Assembly (NCBI GenBank): GCA_002397345.1
Contig: DHAH01000120.1
Location: 1-5,412 of the forward strand
Source: Clostridiales bacterium UBA4959
GTDB lineage: Bacteria > Bacillota > Clostridia > Oscillospirales > CAG-272
Length of the DNA stretch: 5,412 bases
Direction of reading: 5' to 3'
The notes beneath the pieces are model-generated. The model saw only the letters and a program-made list of their open reading frames with translations, searched no databases and was not told the DNA's origin. The position numbers and the translations under genes were made by a program. Below, piece after piece: positions 1-5,412 of this stretch; the stretch's first letter is position 1, and every line of letters starts with the position of its first letter.

Positions 1-72
1 ACCCCTCCGCAGAGGGGATTGGAGCCGGACGGCGCCACCCTCCCTCAGAGGGGATTAGAACAGGACGGCGCA
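1..72. repeat. Two tandem copies of a 36-base hairpin-bearing repeat
   Basis: Positions 1-36 and 37-72 align without gaps at 29 of 36 bases by my hand count. The most conserved part is the block CAGAGGGGATT (10-20 and 46-56) and the block GGACGGCGC (27-35 and 63-71). The first copy contains a perfect 6-bp hairpin, CCCCTC (2-7) with GAGGGG (12-17) around a CGCA loop. The second copy can form a shorter version from CCCT (42-45) and AGGG (49-52). The array may continue off the left edge. No T-run follows either hairpin, so these are not ordinary terminators. I take it for an intergenic repeat family, but whether it recurs in the genome cannot be seen here. Confidence 0.6.
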
Positions 73-101
73 TTGATCGTTTATTACCCCTAACCCATAA
101 T
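73..101 (+). promoter_or_regulatory. Candidate sigma-70/SigA promoter for the ABC operon
   Basis: TTGATC at 73-78 matches the -35 consensus at four of six bases. CATAAT at 96-101 matches the -10 consensus at five of six. The spacer is exactly 17 bases. Transcription would start around 107-109, giving a leader of roughly 70 bases before the permease start at 177. The position fits an operon promoter just behind an intergenic repeat. Promoter activity is inferred from sequence only. Confidence 0.55.
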
Positions 102-103
102 TG

Positions 104-143
104 CGGGGGGTCGGGGGCATCAGATGCTCCCGACGCATCCCCG
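104..143 (+). promoter_or_regulatory. GC-rich hairpin in the operon leader
   Basis: An 11-bp stem pairs 110-120 with 124-134 around a CAG loop; it contains one G-T wobble (116/128). An outer 5-bp stem, CGGGG (104-108) with CCCCG (139-143), can extend it across a bulge. If transcription starts near 108, the inner stem sits at the very 5' end of the mRNA, where hairpins are known to protect against 5'-end decay. The nearest T-run (153-156) is about ten bases beyond the outer stem, so a terminator or attenuator is possible but weak. The Shine-Dalgarno sequence at 161-167 lies outside the stem. Confidence 0.5.
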
Positions 144-176
144 TAGCCCCAATTTTATCAAGAAAGGTACAGCACA

Positions 177-884
177 ATGTTTGCGATTTTCAAGCGCGAA
201 ATGCGCTCGTATTTTACCTCTCCCATCGGTTATGTGTTTATCGCGGTGTTTCTCGGCGCCAGCGGCTTCATGTTCTCGCTCAGCACGCTGCAAGCCGCCG
301 CAAGCAGCGACGTTGCAAGCTATTTCACCATGCTGCTGTTCGCGTTTATCATTGTTATCCCGCTGCTGACGATGAAAATGTTCAGCGAGGAGCGCCGCAG
401 CCGCACGGAGCAGCTTCTCATGACCTCGCCGGTCAGCCTTATCGGCATGGTGGCGGGAAAATTCCTCGCCGCTTATACAATGTTCGCGGGCACATATCTC
501 GTGTCCTGCCTGAACTTCTACACGCTGTACAAGTTCGGTACGCCGAACGGCGCGCAGCTCGTCGGTTATTCGATCGCCATCCTGCTCATCGGCGGCGCGT
601 TCGTTGCCATCGGCATTTTCATCTCGGCGCTCACCGAAAACCAGATAATCGCAGCCATCGGAACGATCGCGGTGATAATGCTGTTCCTCGCGGCCGGGTT
701 CCTCAATAAATACATCGATTTTTATCCCCTCCGCGCCCTGCTCGACTGGGTTTCGATCTACAGCCGCTTCGGCAGCTTCACGTTCGGGATTTTCGATTTC
801 AACGCGGTGCTGTATTACTTTTCGATAGTCGGGGTGTTCATCTTCCTCACGGTGCGCGTTTACGAAAAACGCCGCTGGGAATAA
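177..884 (+). CDS. ABC-2 type permease, GldF-like
   Basis: This is the 235-residue polytopic subunit of an ABC transporter of the Gld type. Six hydrophobic segments are visible, at roughly residues 17-34, 50-68, 95-117, 128-151, 157-176 and 209-228. Between segments 2 and 3 is the family's charged cytoplasmic stretch MFSEERRSRTEQLLMTSPVS (68-87) followed by GK (94-95). After segment 4 comes SALTENQIIAA (150-160), also typical of GldF-like and related ABC-2 permeases. The C-terminus is short and basic (KRRWE). The start at 177 has a good Shine-Dalgarno AGAAAGG (161-167) nine bases ahead. Length is normal for the family. In Bacteroidetes, GldF works with GldA (ATPase) and GldG; here the ATPase gene is not in the window, so it must lie upstream or elsewhere. 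The GldG-like gene follows after 19 bases. The substrate is unknown, and gliding should not be assumed. Confidence 0.9.
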   Translation: MFAIFKREMRSYFTSPIGYVFIAVFLGASGFMFSLSTLQAAASSDVASYFTMLLFAFIIVIPLLTMKMFSEERRSRTEQLLMTSPVSLIGMVAGKFLAAYTMFAGTYLVSCLNFYTLYKFGTPNGAQLVGYSIAILLIGGAFVAIGIFISALTENQIIAAIGTIAVIMLFLAAGFLNKYIDFYPLRALLDWVSIYSRFGSFTFGIFDFNAVLYYFSIVGVFIFLTVRVYEKRRWE

Positions 885-888
885 TTAC

Positions 889-894
889 GGGGGT
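889..894 (+). promoter_or_regulatory. Atypical all-G ribosome-binding site of the GldG-like gene
   Basis: GGGGGT lies nine bases before the ATG at 904. It lacks the usual AGGAGG core, so initiation may be weaker or may rely on ribosomes arriving from the permease gene, which ends 19 bases earlier. The start is fixed by an in-frame TAA at 901-903, directly before the ATG. Confidence 0.5.
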
Positions 895-903
895 ACAAAT
901 TAA

Positions 904-2427
904 ATGAATAATATACCAAACAATTCAGCCGCGTATATACCCAGCGCGCAGAAGAAGCGCTCGTTCTGGCAGAATCCCAAATTTAAATACGGCGCGGCTG
1001 CGACCGGATTGACCGTCGCGTTTGTCGCGCTGGTGGTGGTTATCAACGTGATCTTCTCTGCCCTCGCCACGAATTACAACTGGTTCGCCGATATGACAAC
1101 GGGGCAGCTCTACGGCATCACCGAAGCGAGCGGCATGCTGCTCGACCCCTACCGCACCAAAGAAGATTTTAAAATCCGCATCATATTCTGCACGGATCCG
1201 GACAAGCTCGACGCCGCGCTCGAGTCGCGGCTGGTGCATAATACCGCGAAGGAATTCGCGAAAAAATATGACTTCATCACAATCGATTATATCGATGTAG
1301 TCAAATATCCCGCGCTTTCCGACGCGTATAAAACCACAACGGAAACAAATGTAAAAACCACCGATGTCATCGTCGAAAACGGCAGCGACTTCCGCAAGTT
1401 CAGCCTCGAGGCGATGTATACTTTTGGCAAGGACAGCGGCAAGGTGTTCGCGCTCAACGCCGAGTATAAAATCACCGCCGCGATACTGCAGATGGCGGGC
1501 GACCGTCCGATCGCATATTTCACCACAGGTCACGGCGAAACCGTCGACGGCACGACTATCTACAATTTATTCTACGACGCGGGTTTCGACACGCGGATGA
1601 TTGATCTTTCCAAAGAAGAAATGGACAGCTCCGCGAAAGTAATCGTCATTAACAACCCCCGCACCGATTTCTTGGGTTCGAAGGACAGCGTCAACGAAAT
1701 CGCGAAGGTCGACAATCTGCTCGACAATTACGGCAACCTGATGGTGTTCGTCGACGCGACGGTGAAGGCGCTGCCCGAGCTGGAGGAGTTCCTGTCCGAG
1801 TGGGGCATCGGCTTCCAGCGCTCGCTGATACGCGACTATTCCAATTCCCTGTCGATTGACGGCACAGAGCTTGTCGCCGAATATACGCGCGAGGGGCTGG
1901 GCTCGTCGCTGACAAAGACGCTGTGGTCGCTTGAAACGCCGCCGAAAGCGATCGTCAAATACGCCCGCCCGATCACGCTGCTGTTTGACAGCAAGGACGG
2001 ACGCGACACCTCTGTCGTGCTTCGGACCTCGTCAAAAGGCACCGCCGAGGCGTTGGAATTCGGCGCTCCGGCGACGGAGCCCGGCAAACCCGGCGTATAT
2101 AATCTGCTGACGATCAGCCGCGAAACGCGCATGGTCAACAACACGCCCCTGTACAGCTATGTAATGGTCGGCGGTACAGGCTCGTTGTGCGATGATAAAT
2201 ATATTGGCAGCCCCTCATACGGCAACGGCGACATCATCTTCTCCGCCATGAAGGCGTTCGGAAAGGAAACGGTGCCGATCAGCATCAGCTTCAAGGTGCT
2301 CGACGACAAGGCGCTCGACATCACCACCGCGCAGGCCAACGTCTGGACGGGTATAATAATCACCTTACTGCCGCTTTGCACGCTGGCGCTCGGCGTCGTC
2401 GTATATTTAAGGAGAAGGCATTTATGA
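904..2427 (+). CDS. GldG-like ABC transporter auxiliary membrane protein
   Basis: This 507-residue protein matches the layout of the GldG / ABC_transp_aux family. A short cytoplasmic N-terminus (1-30) leads into a membrane helix (about 31-54). A large extracytoplasmic region follows (about 55-480), and a second helix (about 482-502) ends in a basic tail, YLRRRHL. Family signals include the conserved strand plus turn PIAYFTTGHGE (202-212), with G209-H210-G211-E212, and the preceding segment on a Tyr/Asp-rich strand (around 125-135). The later IVINNPRTDF segment continues the Rossmann-like domain. The start at 904 is fixed by an in-frame stop just before it. The gene overlaps the next by four bases (ATGA), implying translational coupling with the DUF4340 protein. 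Its role is thought to be as an accessory subunit of the GldF-type permease outside the membrane; its biochemical activity is not known. Confidence 0.85.
   Translation: MNNIPNNSAAYIPSAQKKRSFWQNPKFKYGAAATGLTVAFVALVVVINVIFSALATNYNWFADMTTGQLYGITEASGMLLDPYRTKEDFKIRIIFCTDPDKLDAALESRLVHNTAKEFAKKYDFITIDYIDVVKYPALSDAYKTTTETNVKTTDVIVENGSDFRKFSLEAMYTFGKDSGKVFALNAEYKITAAILQMAGDRPIAYFTTGHGETVDGTTIYNLFYDAGFDTRMIDLSKEEMDSSAKVIVINNPRTDFLGSKDSVNEIAKVDNLLDNYGNLMVFVDATVKALPELEEFLSEWGIGFQRSLIRDYSNSLSIDGTELVAEYTREGLGSSLTKTLWSLETPPKAIVKYARPITLLFDSKDGRDTSVVLRTSSKGTAEALEFGAPATEPGKPGVYNLLTISRETRMVNNTPLYSYVMVGGTGSLCDDKYIGSPSYGNGDIIFSAMKAFGKETVPISISFKVLDDKALDITTAQANVWTGIIITLLPLCTLALGVVVYLRRRHL
2410..2427 (+). promoter_or_regulatory. 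Shine-Dalgarno and ATGA start/stop overlap deciding the DUF4340 start
   Basis: AAGGAGAAGG (2409-2418) lies inside the end of the GldG-like gene, with the GGAG core nine bases before the ATG at 2424. That ATG shares bases with the TGA stop (2425-2427). The strong site supports 2424 over an upstream in-frame ATG at 2376, whose extra 16 residues (MHAGARRRRIFKEKAF) are arginine-rich shadow sequence and would push the membrane anchor inward. Confidence 0.8.
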
Positions 2428-3923
2428 TAAAACGCCAACTTCGTACAATCATAATCTTCGCGGCGGTGTTCGTCCTCTGCGTAGTCGCGTATTTCGCCGT
2501 GGTAAAGCCGCTCATAGCCAGTCTTGCCAAGCCCGATAACGTGCCGGAGCTGCTCGAGGGCGAGGTGCTGGGTACAAACAACCGCATCCTCATGATGGAG
2601 CATATCGAGAAAGCCGACATACAGTCAATCGAGATACACAACGAGTTCGGCACGTATACAATGTTCCGCGGCGGCGACGAGGAGTTCCATATAAAGGATC
2701 ACGAGGACGCGCCCTACAGTCTTGAAGCGCTCTCGAGCATGGTCGTCTGCGCGGGATACACGCTCTCTATGGACCGCGTGGGGATAGATCTCACCGATGA
2801 GGAAATGCACGCCTACGGGCTTGGCCCAAACGATAATTTCGCGTGGTACACGATAACAAAACGCGACGGCACAGCGCACACCGTGCATATCGGCGACCTG
2901 ATCCCGACCGGCGGCGGCTATTACGCCGCCTACGAGGGGCGTAACGCCGTTTATGTGCTCGACACCACGTTGAAAGCGACGCTGCTTTCCGATATGACGG
3001 CAATAATCATGCCCATACTTTCATATCCGATCGCGACCAACACCTATTTCATGGTCGACGATTTCTATCTCTACCGCGACGGCGACGTTGTGGTCTGGAT
3101 CGATTTCCTGACCGGCGAGGAGATGAACGACGCGGCGGCAATGGGCTCGTATGTGATGAAATATCCGGCGGACTACACGCCGAACACCACAAATTATGAT
3201 ACTATCCTGCAAAAGCTGTCGAATTTTTACGGCACCGCTTGTGTCGAGCTGGGCAAAAAGGGCGAGCCTATCGCGCCCGACCATCTGCGCGACGCTTACG
3301 GCATAGACCTCGACGCGCCCGCATACGGGCTGCTTTATACCAACAAAGGCGTTGACAGCGCCGTTTATTTCAGCAAACCCGACGATAAGGGCGTGATGTA
3401 CGCCTATTCGCAGCTTTTCAATCTTGTCGCGACGGTTAATTACGCTGATGTAGCCTTCCTTGACTGGGATCTCATTAAATTCGTCGATCGTCCGGTGTTT
3501 TACAAGAACATCAACGACATCGCGCAGATTTCCATTGAGGGAAAAGACGTTTCCGAAAGCTTCACGCTCGAGGGCGAGAAAGAAACCATAAAAATCACGC
3601 CGAAAAGCACCGGCAAGCCTTTTTCAATTGACGATGTGCAAAACTTCCGCCAGTTCTATAAGACGCTGCTCTCTATTAATATGGAAGACTACACCGAGCA
3701 GAGCGACGTGAGCCGGCTCGAGTGCATGATGACGCTGACCGTCGTCACTGACGCGGGTGAAGTCACGGTTTACAAATTCTACCCGTATTCGACGCGCCGC
3801 TGCTTCTATACGGTCAACGGTACGGGGCTGTTCTATACCCTGAACGATCAGGTTCAAAAGGCGCTCAACGACACTGTGCGCGCCGTTAAGGGCGAGCCTA
3901 TCGACGCCGAAGGCAAATATTAA
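2424..3923 (+). CDS. DUF4340 domain-containing membrane-anchored protein
   Basis: This protein has 499 residues from the preferred start. Residues 7-28 form one membrane helix after a basic start (MIKRQLR), so the rest should face outside the cell. The DUF4340 family pattern is clear in the middle: YGLG (131-134), then a beta-rich stretch with KRDGTAHTVHIGD (146-158), PTGGGYYA (161-168) and AVYVLD (175-180). A helical/aromatic region follows. The C-terminal part contains another beta-rich module (about 370-480) ending in a polar tail. No catalytic motif is recognised. DUF4340 genes commonly sit directly after gldG-like genes, and here the two overlap by four bases, so a stable complex of the two extracytoplasmic proteins with the permease is a reasonable inference. 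The function is not established; only the family assignment and topology are well supported. Confidence 0.82.
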   Translation: MIKRQLRTIIIFAAVFVLCVVAYFAVVKPLIASLAKPDNVPELLEGEVLGTNNRILMMEHIEKADIQSIEIHNEFGTYTMFRGGDEEFHIKDHEDAPYSLEALSSMVVCAGYTLSMDRVGIDLTDEEMHAYGLGPNDNFAWYTITKRDGTAHTVHIGDLIPTGGGYYAAYEGRNAVYVLDTTLKATLLSDMTAIIMPILSYPIATNTYFMVDDFYLYRDGDVVVWIDFLTGEEMNDAAAMGSYVMKYPADYTPNTTNYDTILQKLSNFYGTACVELGKKGEPIAPDHLRDAYGIDLDAPAYGLLYTNKGVDSAVYFSKPDDKGVMYAYSQLFNLVATVNYADVAFLDWDLIKFVDRPVFYKNINDIAQISIEGKDVSESFTLEGEKETIKITPKSTGKPFSIDDVQNFRQFYKTLLSINMEDYTEQSDVSRLECMMTLTVVTDAGEVTVYKFYPYSTRRCFYTVNGTGLFYTLNDQVQKALNDTVRAVKGEPIDAEGKY

Positions 3924-3936
3924 CGAGGATACAGAG

Positions 3937-3978
3937 ATGAATTGGGTGGACATAAAATGTCCACCCATGCTCCCATAA
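3937..3978 (+). CDS. Possible 13-codon leader mini-ORF
   Basis: An ATG at 3937 opens a frame encoding MNWVDIKCPPMLP and stops at TAA 3976-3978. A plausible Shine-Dalgarno, GAGGA (3925-3929), sits seven bases ahead. The stop lies 15 bases before the start of the foldase gene, close enough for terminating ribosomes to feed the next start. Codons 3-11 cover a perfect hairpin, so translation would melt it. The opening resembles the start of a zinc-ribbon protein (IKCP), so it might instead be a remnant of a lost gene. Length is too short for coding statistics; translation is unproven. Confidence 0.3.
   Translation: MNWVDIKCPPMLP
3943..3967 (+). other. Perfect intercistronic hairpin
   Basis: TGGGTGGACAT (3943-3953) pairs perfectly with ATGTCCACCCA (3957-3967) around an AAA loop, giving an 11-bp stem. 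No T-run follows; the next bases are TGCTCCCATAATAATAGG, so it is not a standard intrinsic terminator. It lies in the 70-base gap between the DUF4340 gene and the foldase gene. It could be an mRNA processing or stability element that lets the two halves of the operon be expressed at different levels, or a binding site for a dimeric protein as DNA. Confidence 0.6.
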
Positions 3979-3993
3979 TAATAGGAAGTATTT

Positions 3994-4983
3994 ATGAAAA
4001 AACAACTTTGTTTATTGCTCGCCGTTTTAATCGGCGTCACCGTCTGCTTCGGCTGCTCGGGCAATACCGATAACCCCACGGTTATGGTTATCGGCGGCGA
4101 AAAAATCGCGCTTGATGAATTTAATTATTTTTATTATAATTCCAAAGCCGATTACGACCGGGGCGACGAAAGCTATTGGAACGATCCCGCCCATGTCAAG
4201 GCGCTTGACGATGAGGTGCTGTTTGCGCTGCGCCGCAATCACGCCATAAAAGAACAGGCGAAGAAGTATAAAATCTCGCTGTCGTCCGATGTTAAAAATT
4301 CCATCGAAAACGCTGTCAATAAAACCAAAGAGAGCTATGCCGACGTGTCGGAGTTTTATAACAGTCTTGACAGCAACCATATGTCCGAGCGTATGTTCGG
4401 GCAGATGCTCGAGCTGAACCAGCTATGGCGATTGCTGTACGAGCATGTCACAAACGAAGCGTCGGGCATTATCCACGCCGACGACGCGACGTTGCTCGCG
4501 GATATTCCGAAAAATTTCTACCGCGCGACACATATCCTTATTATGAATGACGAAGGCGATGTGCCCTCCGTCAACCGCGTGCTGGCGGAAAAGCTGCTCG
4601 GACAGCTTAAGGACGGCGGGGATTTCGAGGCGCTGAAAGACCAATACGGCGAGGACACGGGCGTCAAGGGCAATCCCGACGGTTATTATTTCACCGAAGG
4701 ACAGATGATAAAATCGTTCGGCGACACGGTGAAATCGCTCGGTATAGGCGAAACCAGCGGCGTGGTCGAGTCGCAGTACGGCTATCACATCATCCGCCGC
4801 CTGCCGCTGGAGGACGTGTATATAAACACTCATCTGGAGGAGCTGCGCGAAGCCTATATGGCGCGCATCTTCAATGAGGAGCTTAAAGCGGACGCGGAGT
4901 CCTATAACGCGGAATACACCGACGCCTACCGCGCGCTGGAAATACCGTCAAATAAATTGAGTAATTCCGATGAAACGACCTGA
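3994..4983 (+). CDS. PpiC/parvulin-type peptidyl-prolyl isomerase lipoprotein, PrsA/SurA-like
   Basis: This 329-residue extracytoplasmic foldase speeds cis-trans isomerisation of X-Pro bonds in exported proteins. Residues 1-20 are a signal peptide (MKKQ, then a hydrophobic core) ending at C21, a likely lipidated cysteine. The lipobox is poor (C18-F19-G20-C21). A helical chaperone-like region (about 28-170, SurA_N-type) precedes the rotamase domain (about 176-270). The rotamase shows H180-I-L, D221, the NPDGYYF segment (227-233), the stretch SLGIGETSGVVES and YGYHII (262-267) with H265. H180, D221 and H265 fit the conserved polar centre of parvulins. NPDGYYF replaces the Gram-negative GGxLGYF form, a variant I associate with clostridial members. 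The start is fixed by in-frame TAG 3982-3984 and by the Shine-Dalgarno AGGAAG (3983-3988). The gene could share the operon promoter or be partly separated by the preceding hairpin. Confidence 0.88.
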   Translation: MKKQLCLLLAVLIGVTVCFGCSGNTDNPTVMVIGGEKIALDEFNYFYYNSKADYDRGDESYWNDPAHVKALDDEVLFALRRNHAIKEQAKKYKISLSSDVKNSIENAVNKTKESYADVSEFYNSLDSNHMSERMFGQMLELNQLWRLLYEHVTNEASGIIHADDATLLADIPKNFYRATHILIMNDEGDVPSVNRVLAEKLLGQLKDGGDFEALKDQYGEDTGVKGNPDGYYFTEGQMIKSFGDTVKSLGIGETSGVVESQYGYHIIRRLPLEDVYINTHLEELREAYMARIFNEELKADAESYNAEYTDAYRALEIPSNKLSNSDETT

Positions 4984-5347
4984 ACGGTACGATCAGCCCG
5001 AAAAAAGCGCGGCACGTGGCGAGCGCGCCAACTTTATCAAGAATGACACGGGCTTTATCTGCGCGCACTGCGGCGCGTCCGTTGAGCCGCTCGGCTCCAG
5101 CTCGCGCGATCACTGCCCGTTTTGCCTGCACTCGCTGCATGTCGACGTCATACCCGGCGACCGCGCCTCTGCCTGCGGCGGTACGCTCGAGCCCGTCGCG
5201 GCGGAGCTCGACGCGAGGAAGGGCTATGTAATCGTCTACCGCTGCAAAAAATGCGGCGCGGTTAAACGCAACCGCGCTGCGCATAACACAAAAATACAGC
5301 CCGACGATATCGACAAAATTATAGCGCTTACAGCTAAACAATTGTAA
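4970..5347 (+). CDS. RNHCP domain zinc-ribbon protein
   Basis: This 125-residue, apparently soluble protein covers the whole RNHCP domain at about residues 29-104. Visible elements in order are C31-x2-C34, R46-D47-H48-C49-P50 with C52, LHSLHVD (53-59), PGDR (62-65), C69-G-G, P75, then the strand YVIVYRC with C92-x2-C95-G and RNR (100-102). The cysteine pairs look like zinc ligands. The motif that names the family reads RDHCP here rather than RNHCP. The start is fixed by an in-frame TGA at 4958-4960, four codons before the ATG. It overlaps the foldase gene by 14 bases in another frame, and there is no strong Shine-Dalgarno, so translation may depend on ribosomes from the foldase gene. The family has no established function that I know; nucleic-acid binding is possible from the zinc ribbons but unproven. 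Confidence 0.88.
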   Translation: MKRPERYDQPEKSAARGERANFIKNDTGFICAHCGASVEPLGSSSRDHCPFCLHSLHVDVIPGDRASACGGTLEPVAAELDARKGYVIVYRCKKCGAVKRNRAAHNTKIQPDDIDKIIALTAKQL

Positions 5348-5354
5348 ACGGAAT

Positions 5355-5379
5355 GGGGGACGGGGAAACGGGGGAACGG
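5355..5379 (+). other. G-run-rich spacer after the last gene
   Basis: Runs of five, four, five and two G lie at 5355-5359, 5362-5365, 5370-5374 and 5378-5379, separated by AC or AA(A)C. The pattern is a degenerate short direct repeat, roughly ACGGGGGA. Only three runs reach three or more G, so a classic four-run quadruplex is not supported; a two-layer one could form. The segment lies directly after the operon's last stop codon and before a hairpin. Confidence 0.4.
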
Positions 5380-5401
5380 TCGCTTTCTGAAGAAAGCTCC
5401 G
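5377..5401 (+). terminator. Hairpin near the right edge, possible operon terminator or dispersed repeat
   Basis: GCTTTC (5382-5387) pairs with GAAAGC (5392-5397) around a TGAA loop. CGG (5377-5379) and CCG (5399-5401) extend it across a small asymmetric internal loop. A run of four T begins at 5409, seven bases past the stem, and is cut by the window end. The spacing is poor for an intrinsic terminator. The stretch from the stem to the end resembles intergenic repeat sequence that I believe recurs in Oscillospirales-type genomes, an unchecked impression. Confidence 0.35.
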
Positions 5402-5412
5402 CAAAGACTTTT

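Noticed and set aside
1..72. CRISPR array, because the repeat unit is 36 bases
   Set aside because: The two copies abut directly with no spacer and are only about 80 percent identical.
101..709. 202-residue plus-strand open frame over the permease gene
   Set aside because: It is arginine/histidine-rich with no family signal, while the overlapping frame encodes a clear six-helix permease with a Shine-Dalgarno.
925..1533. 202-residue minus-strand open frame opposite the GldG-like gene
   Set aside because: It is a mirror of the GC-biased codons on the other strand; no start signal or domain is seen and the plus-strand frame is a recognised family.
2376..2423. Upstream start of the DUF4340 protein
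   Set aside because: The extra 16 residues would overlap the GldG-like membrane-helix coding region and lack a Shine-Dalgarno, while 2424 has a strong one.
3947..3979. Separate promoter for the foldase gene (TGGACA with CATAAT)
   Set aside because: The boxes match well individually but are 21 bases apart, too far for a normal sigma-70 promoter, and the -35 lies inside the palindrome.
3943..3993. Intrinsic terminator between the DUF4340 and foldase genes
   Set aside because: The hairpin is strong, but no T-run follows it.
5355..5379. Classical G-quadruplex
   Set aside because: Only three runs have three or more G; the fourth is GG.
4883..5404. 173-residue minus-strand open frame opposite the RNHCP gene
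   Set aside because: It is antisense to a gene with all family motifs. Its N-terminal part is a translation of the G-run spacer and hairpin, giving a Pro/Phe/Arg string.

Overview
The window looks like a piece of a moderately GC-rich low-GC-lineage Gram-positive chromosome, most plausibly an uncultured gut-type Clostridia member (Oscillospirales-like). This is an inference. It rests on Shine-Dalgarno-led, tightly packed genes on one strand, a PrsA-style lipoprotein foldase, an RNHCP-domain protein, and the gene order ABC permease / GldG-like / DUF4340, which I know from such genomes. No taxonomic marker gene is present.

Layout: positions 1-176 hold no gene. They carry two adjacent copies of a 36-base hairpin-bearing repeat (1-72), a good sigma-70-type promoter candidate (73-101) and a GC-rich hairpin (core 110-134) at the predicted 5' end of the transcript. 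Five genes follow, all on the plus strand: an ABC-2 permease of the GldF type (177-884), a GldG-like auxiliary membrane protein (904-2427), a DUF4340 membrane-anchored protein (2424-3923), a PpiC/parvulin-type peptidyl-prolyl isomerase lipoprotein (3994-4983) and a small RNHCP zinc-ribbon protein (4970-5347). The 70-base gap at 3924-3993 holds a perfect 11-bp hairpin inside a possible 13-codon mini-ORF. The tail 5348-5412 is G-rich and ends in another hairpin next to the window edge.

How the genes may work together: the first three genes form the membrane part of a Gld-type ABC system. The permease is polytopic. GldG-like and DUF4340 proteins each place a large domain outside the membrane. 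Their start and stop codons overlap by four bases, which suggests co-translation and partnership. The cognate ATP-binding subunit is not in the window; it would be expected just upstream of position 1 or elsewhere in the genome. The foldase lipoprotein acts on the outer face of the membrane and could help fold exported proteins, perhaps including the large extracytoplasmic domains of its neighbours (inference). The RNHCP protein has no known function; its start codon lies inside the end of the foldase gene.

The protein-coding content is of known families. The less explained material is in the non-coding structures: the 36-base repeat, the 5' leader hairpin, the hairpin/mini-ORF between the third and fourth genes, and the 3' G-rich hairpin element. 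I see no clear evidence of a wholly new system; the substrate and role of this Gld-type transporter in a presumably non-gliding Gram-positive remain the main open biological question.
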